From: Sedimenticola sp.
GTDB lineage: Bacteria > Pseudomonadota > Gammaproteobacteria > Chromatiales > Chromatiaceae
Length of the DNA: 7,136 nucleotides
NCBI GenBank assembly: GCA_027023915.1
Contig: JALVUB010000174.1
Span: 1-7,136 of the forward strand
Direction of reading: 5' to 3'
Below, piece after piece: positions 5,742 through 7,136 of this stretch; position 1 is the stretch's first letter, and the number at the start of each line of letters is the position of its first letter. Under the pieces are notes generated by a model. The model ran no database searches and was not told the origin of the DNA. It saw only the letters and a program-made list of their open reading frames with translations. A program made the position numbers and the translations under genes.

Positions 5742-6659
5742 ATGGTCCATCACCATCACCACCACCATGGGGAGACTCAGGGGGCGGATGCGCACCATGG
5801 CGCCTTTGCCTTGGGAGTGGGTCTCAATCTTGCCTTCGTGCTGGCGGAAGCGTGGTTTGGCTTGAGCCATGGCTCCCTGGCCCTGGTGGCCGACGCCGGC
5901 CACAACCTTAGCGACGTGCTCAGCCTGCTGCTCGCCTGGGGCGCCGCCTGGCTGGCGGCCCGGCCACCCACGCCGCGTCACTCCTACGGTTACCGCAGGG
6001 CCACCATTCTGGCCTCCCTTCTCTCCGCAATGCTGTTGTTGGTGGCCCTGGGCGCCATTACGCTGGAGGCGGTACAGCGGTTGCGGCATCCGGTGGCGGT
6101 GGCCGGGAACGTGGTCATCTGGGTGGCTCTCGCGGGAGTGGTGATAAACACCGCCACCGCCATTCTCTTTCTCAGGGGGCGCAAGGAGGATCTCAATATC
6201 CGAGCCGCCTTTCTTCACATGGCCGCGGACGCGGCGGTTTCCGCCGGCGTGGTGATCGCCGGGGTGATGATGATCCATACCGACTGGCTGTGGCTCGACC
6301 CGTTGTTGAGCCTGGTCATCGTGGGCGTTGTTTTTTACTCAACCTGGGATCTGCTGAAAGAGTCGGTGGCCATGGCCATGGATGCCGTTCCCGCCCATAT
6401 CGACCCCCAGGCGGTGGCGGATTACCTGCGTGGATTGCCCGAGGTGGAGGATCTGCACGATCTCCACGTTTGGGCCATGAGCACCACCGAAACGGCGCTC
6501 ACCGTTCATCTCACTGTCTGTTGCTGCCCGGACAGCGACGCTTTTCTCCATCGGGTGGCCCACGAGCTGGAAGATCGCTTCGGCATCAGGCACAGCACCA
6601 TCCAGGTGGAACAGGGCGATCCGGGCGGTTGCAGGCTGGCGGTTCCCGGAAGTTTGTGA
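5742..6659 (+). CDS. CDF-family cation efflux transporter (CzcD/ZnT-like) with N-terminal poly-histidine
   Basis: The 305-residue protein is a cation diffusion facilitator: an inner-membrane antiporter that exports Zn2+, and perhaps Cd2+ or Co2+, in exchange for protons. About six membrane helices are visible (near 21-40, 45-70, 87-107, 119-141, 154-175 and 182-200), then a cytosolic ferredoxin-like domain (about 205-290). The transport site is H54xxxD58 in helix 2 and H159xxxD163 in helix 5, the HD-HD set linked to zinc in this family. DLHDLHVWAMS (237-247) and HSTIQVE (284-290) are typical of the C-terminal domain. The N-terminus carries seven histidines in a row (3-9) and HH at 18-19, a probable metal-binding tail. 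A Cys260-Cys262 triplet lies in the C-terminal domain. The ATG at 5742 is chosen because the protein then begins as family members do; an in-frame ATG at 5628 would add 38 unrelated residues. The nearest Shine-Dalgarno (GGGAGGG, 5719-5725) is 16 bases away, which is long, so the start is likely but not certain. Confidence 0.93.
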   Translation: MVHHHHHHHGETQGADAHHGAFALGVGLNLAFVLAEAWFGLSHGSLALVADAGHNLSDVLSLLLAWGAAWLAARPPTPRHSYGYRRATILASLLSAMLLLVALGAITLEAVQRLRHPVAVAGNVVIWVALAGVVINTATAILFLRGRKEDLNIRAAFLHMAADAAVSAGVVIAGVMMIHTDWLWLDPLLSLVIVGVVFYSTWDLLKESVAMAMDAVPAHIDPQAVADYLRGLPEVEDLHDLHVWAMSTTETALTVHLTVCCCPDSDAFLHRVAHELEDRFGIRHSTIQVEQGDPGGCRLAVPGSL

Positions 6660-6688
6660 TCCGGCGGAACTTTTGGCTATCATACCGA

Positions 6689-6724
6689 TATAAGAGCGTT
6701 CAATTTCAAACTTGAACGTTCTCA
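6689..6724 (+). promoter_or_regulatory. Probable operator/promoter of the ArsR-family gene (inverted repeat)
   Basis: TAAGAGCGTTCAA (6691-6703) and TTGAACGTTCTCA (6712-6724) form an imperfect dyad, 11 of 13 positions matching, with an 8-base AT-rich spacer. A -10-like TATAAG (6689-6694) overlaps the left edge, so a bound repressor would cover the transcription start. The inner GTTCAA...TTGAAC half-sites resemble the TGAAC-type half-sites of ArsR/SmtB operators. No good -35 is seen 16-18 bases upstream of TATAAG. There is no T-run after the dyad, so it is a poor terminator for the CDF gene. Autoregulation by the downstream gene is inferred. Confidence 0.5.
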
Positions 6725-6754
6725 ATAATAAAAATTCTGTAAGGGAGGAGTGCA

Positions 6755-7136
6755 ATGTTTTCTTTCAAGAAAGAGCTGTTCAATCAGCTCGCGCGTGTCG
6801 CCAAGGGGCTGGCAAACGGCAATCGCCTTGAGCTTTTGGAATTTCTCTCTCAAACCGAGCGCAGCGTGGACGAGTTGGCGCGCCTGTCTGGAATGAGCGT
6901 GGCCAACACTTCCCAACACTTGCAGCAGTTGCGTCAGGCGGGACTGGTGGTGGGGCGCAAGGAGGGCCAAAAGGTCTTCTACCGCCTAACCGGCGATGAC
7001 GTGGAACGCCTTTGCCAGGCGCTGCGCGAAGTGGCGGATCGCCATCTTTCCGAAGTGCGCAGCCTGGTTGCCAACTACCTTGAGGTGAAGGATGAGCTGG
7101 AGCCGGTTCCTCCCGCGGAACTCATCAAGCGGGTGG
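6755..7136 (+). CDS. ArsR-family transcriptional regulator, N-terminal part, probably an ArsR-rhodanese fusion (runs off right edge)
   Basis: 127 codons are open to the window end with no stop. The product has a winged helix-turn-helix of the ArsR/SmtB family: LANGNRLELLEFL (19-31), SVDELARLSGMSVANTSQHLQQLRQAGLV (37-65, recognition helix about 48-60), and the wing GRKEGQKVFYRL (67-78). The ELCVCD-type metal site is absent: only one cysteine, C87, is visible. After the wing come a helix and the linker YLEVKDELEPVPPAELIKRV. I know this linker pattern from proteins of about 220 residues in which an ArsR domain is followed by a rhodanese (sulfur-transferase) domain, so a rhodanese is expected just past the edge; it is not seen. 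The start has GGGAGGAG at 6743-6750, four bases before the ATG. The gene follows the CDF exporter by 95 bp in the same direction, with its own probable promoter and operator. It may sense sulfur species or metal stress; its effector is unknown. Confidence 0.88.
   Translation, partial: MFSFKKELFNQLARVAKGLANGNRLELLEFLSQTERSVDELARLSGMSVANTSQHLQQLRQAGLVVGRKEGQKVFYRLTGDDVERLCQALREVADRHLSEVRSLVANYLEVKDELEPVPPAELIKRV

Noticed and set aside
5742..5770. Poly-His run as a cloning-vector affinity tag
   Set aside because: No vector promoter, ribosome site or linker surrounds it. The flanking sequence is continuous native-looking genome, and histidine-rich N-termini are known in this transporter family.
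5420..5911. A 163-codon rightward reading frame across the ohyA-CDF gap into the CDF gene
   Set aside because: It has no Shine-Dalgarno, resembles no family I know, its first half runs through the inverted-repeat block, and its second half is the wrong frame of the well-supported CDF gene.

Overview
The window is GC-rich, densely coding bacterial chromosome. Its genes look gammaproteobacterial. UbiA and BioA are collinear, residue for residue at the catalytic positions, with the Escherichia coli enzymes. RsmJ is a mainly gammaproteobacterial rRNA methyltransferase. A paired palindromic GTCGGGCTTCAGCCCGAC-type repeat, common in environmental gammaproteobacteria, lies between two genes. The genus cannot be told from the sequence. 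I see no phage, transposase, CRISPR, tRNA or rRNA.

Layout. Positions 1-2792 are a leftward run: ubiA (ubiquinone prenyltransferase, probable TTG start), bioA (biotin synthesis, joined to ubiA by an ATGA overlap), a 60-bp REP-like inverted pair, then rsmJ, which runs off the left edge. Divergent from ubiA is a rightward gene for an outer-membrane-type M48 metalloprotease lipoprotein (2854-3669). It converges, with 16 bp between, on a leftward oleate hydratase gene (3686-5398). A 343-bp divergent intergenic region (5399-5741) follows. It holds a compact block of four inverted repeats (5492-5610) that fits no gene. The right end carries a rightward CDF-family zinc-type efflux transporter with a native N-terminal run of seven histidines (5742-6659), then the start of an ArsR-family regulator (6755 to the right edge). 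An imperfect inverted repeat, probably its operator, precedes the regulator. The linker at its C-terminal end suggests an ArsR-rhodanese fusion.

How the genes fit together. ubiA and bioA are probably co-translated, though the two pathways are unrelated. The M48 lipoprotein and the oleate hydratase both deal with the envelope or membrane (protein quality control; detoxification or modification of unsaturated fatty acids), but no operon links them. The CDF exporter and the ArsR-type regulator may form a metal or sulfur stress pair. That is inference, because the repeat upstream of the regulator is not seen upstream of the exporter.

Most of the window is ordinary housekeeping sequence. The parts that deserve a second look are the folded intergenic block at 5492-5610, the REP pair that abuts the rsmJ start codon, and the dyad in front of the ArsR gene. 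I do not see a convincing new multi-gene system.
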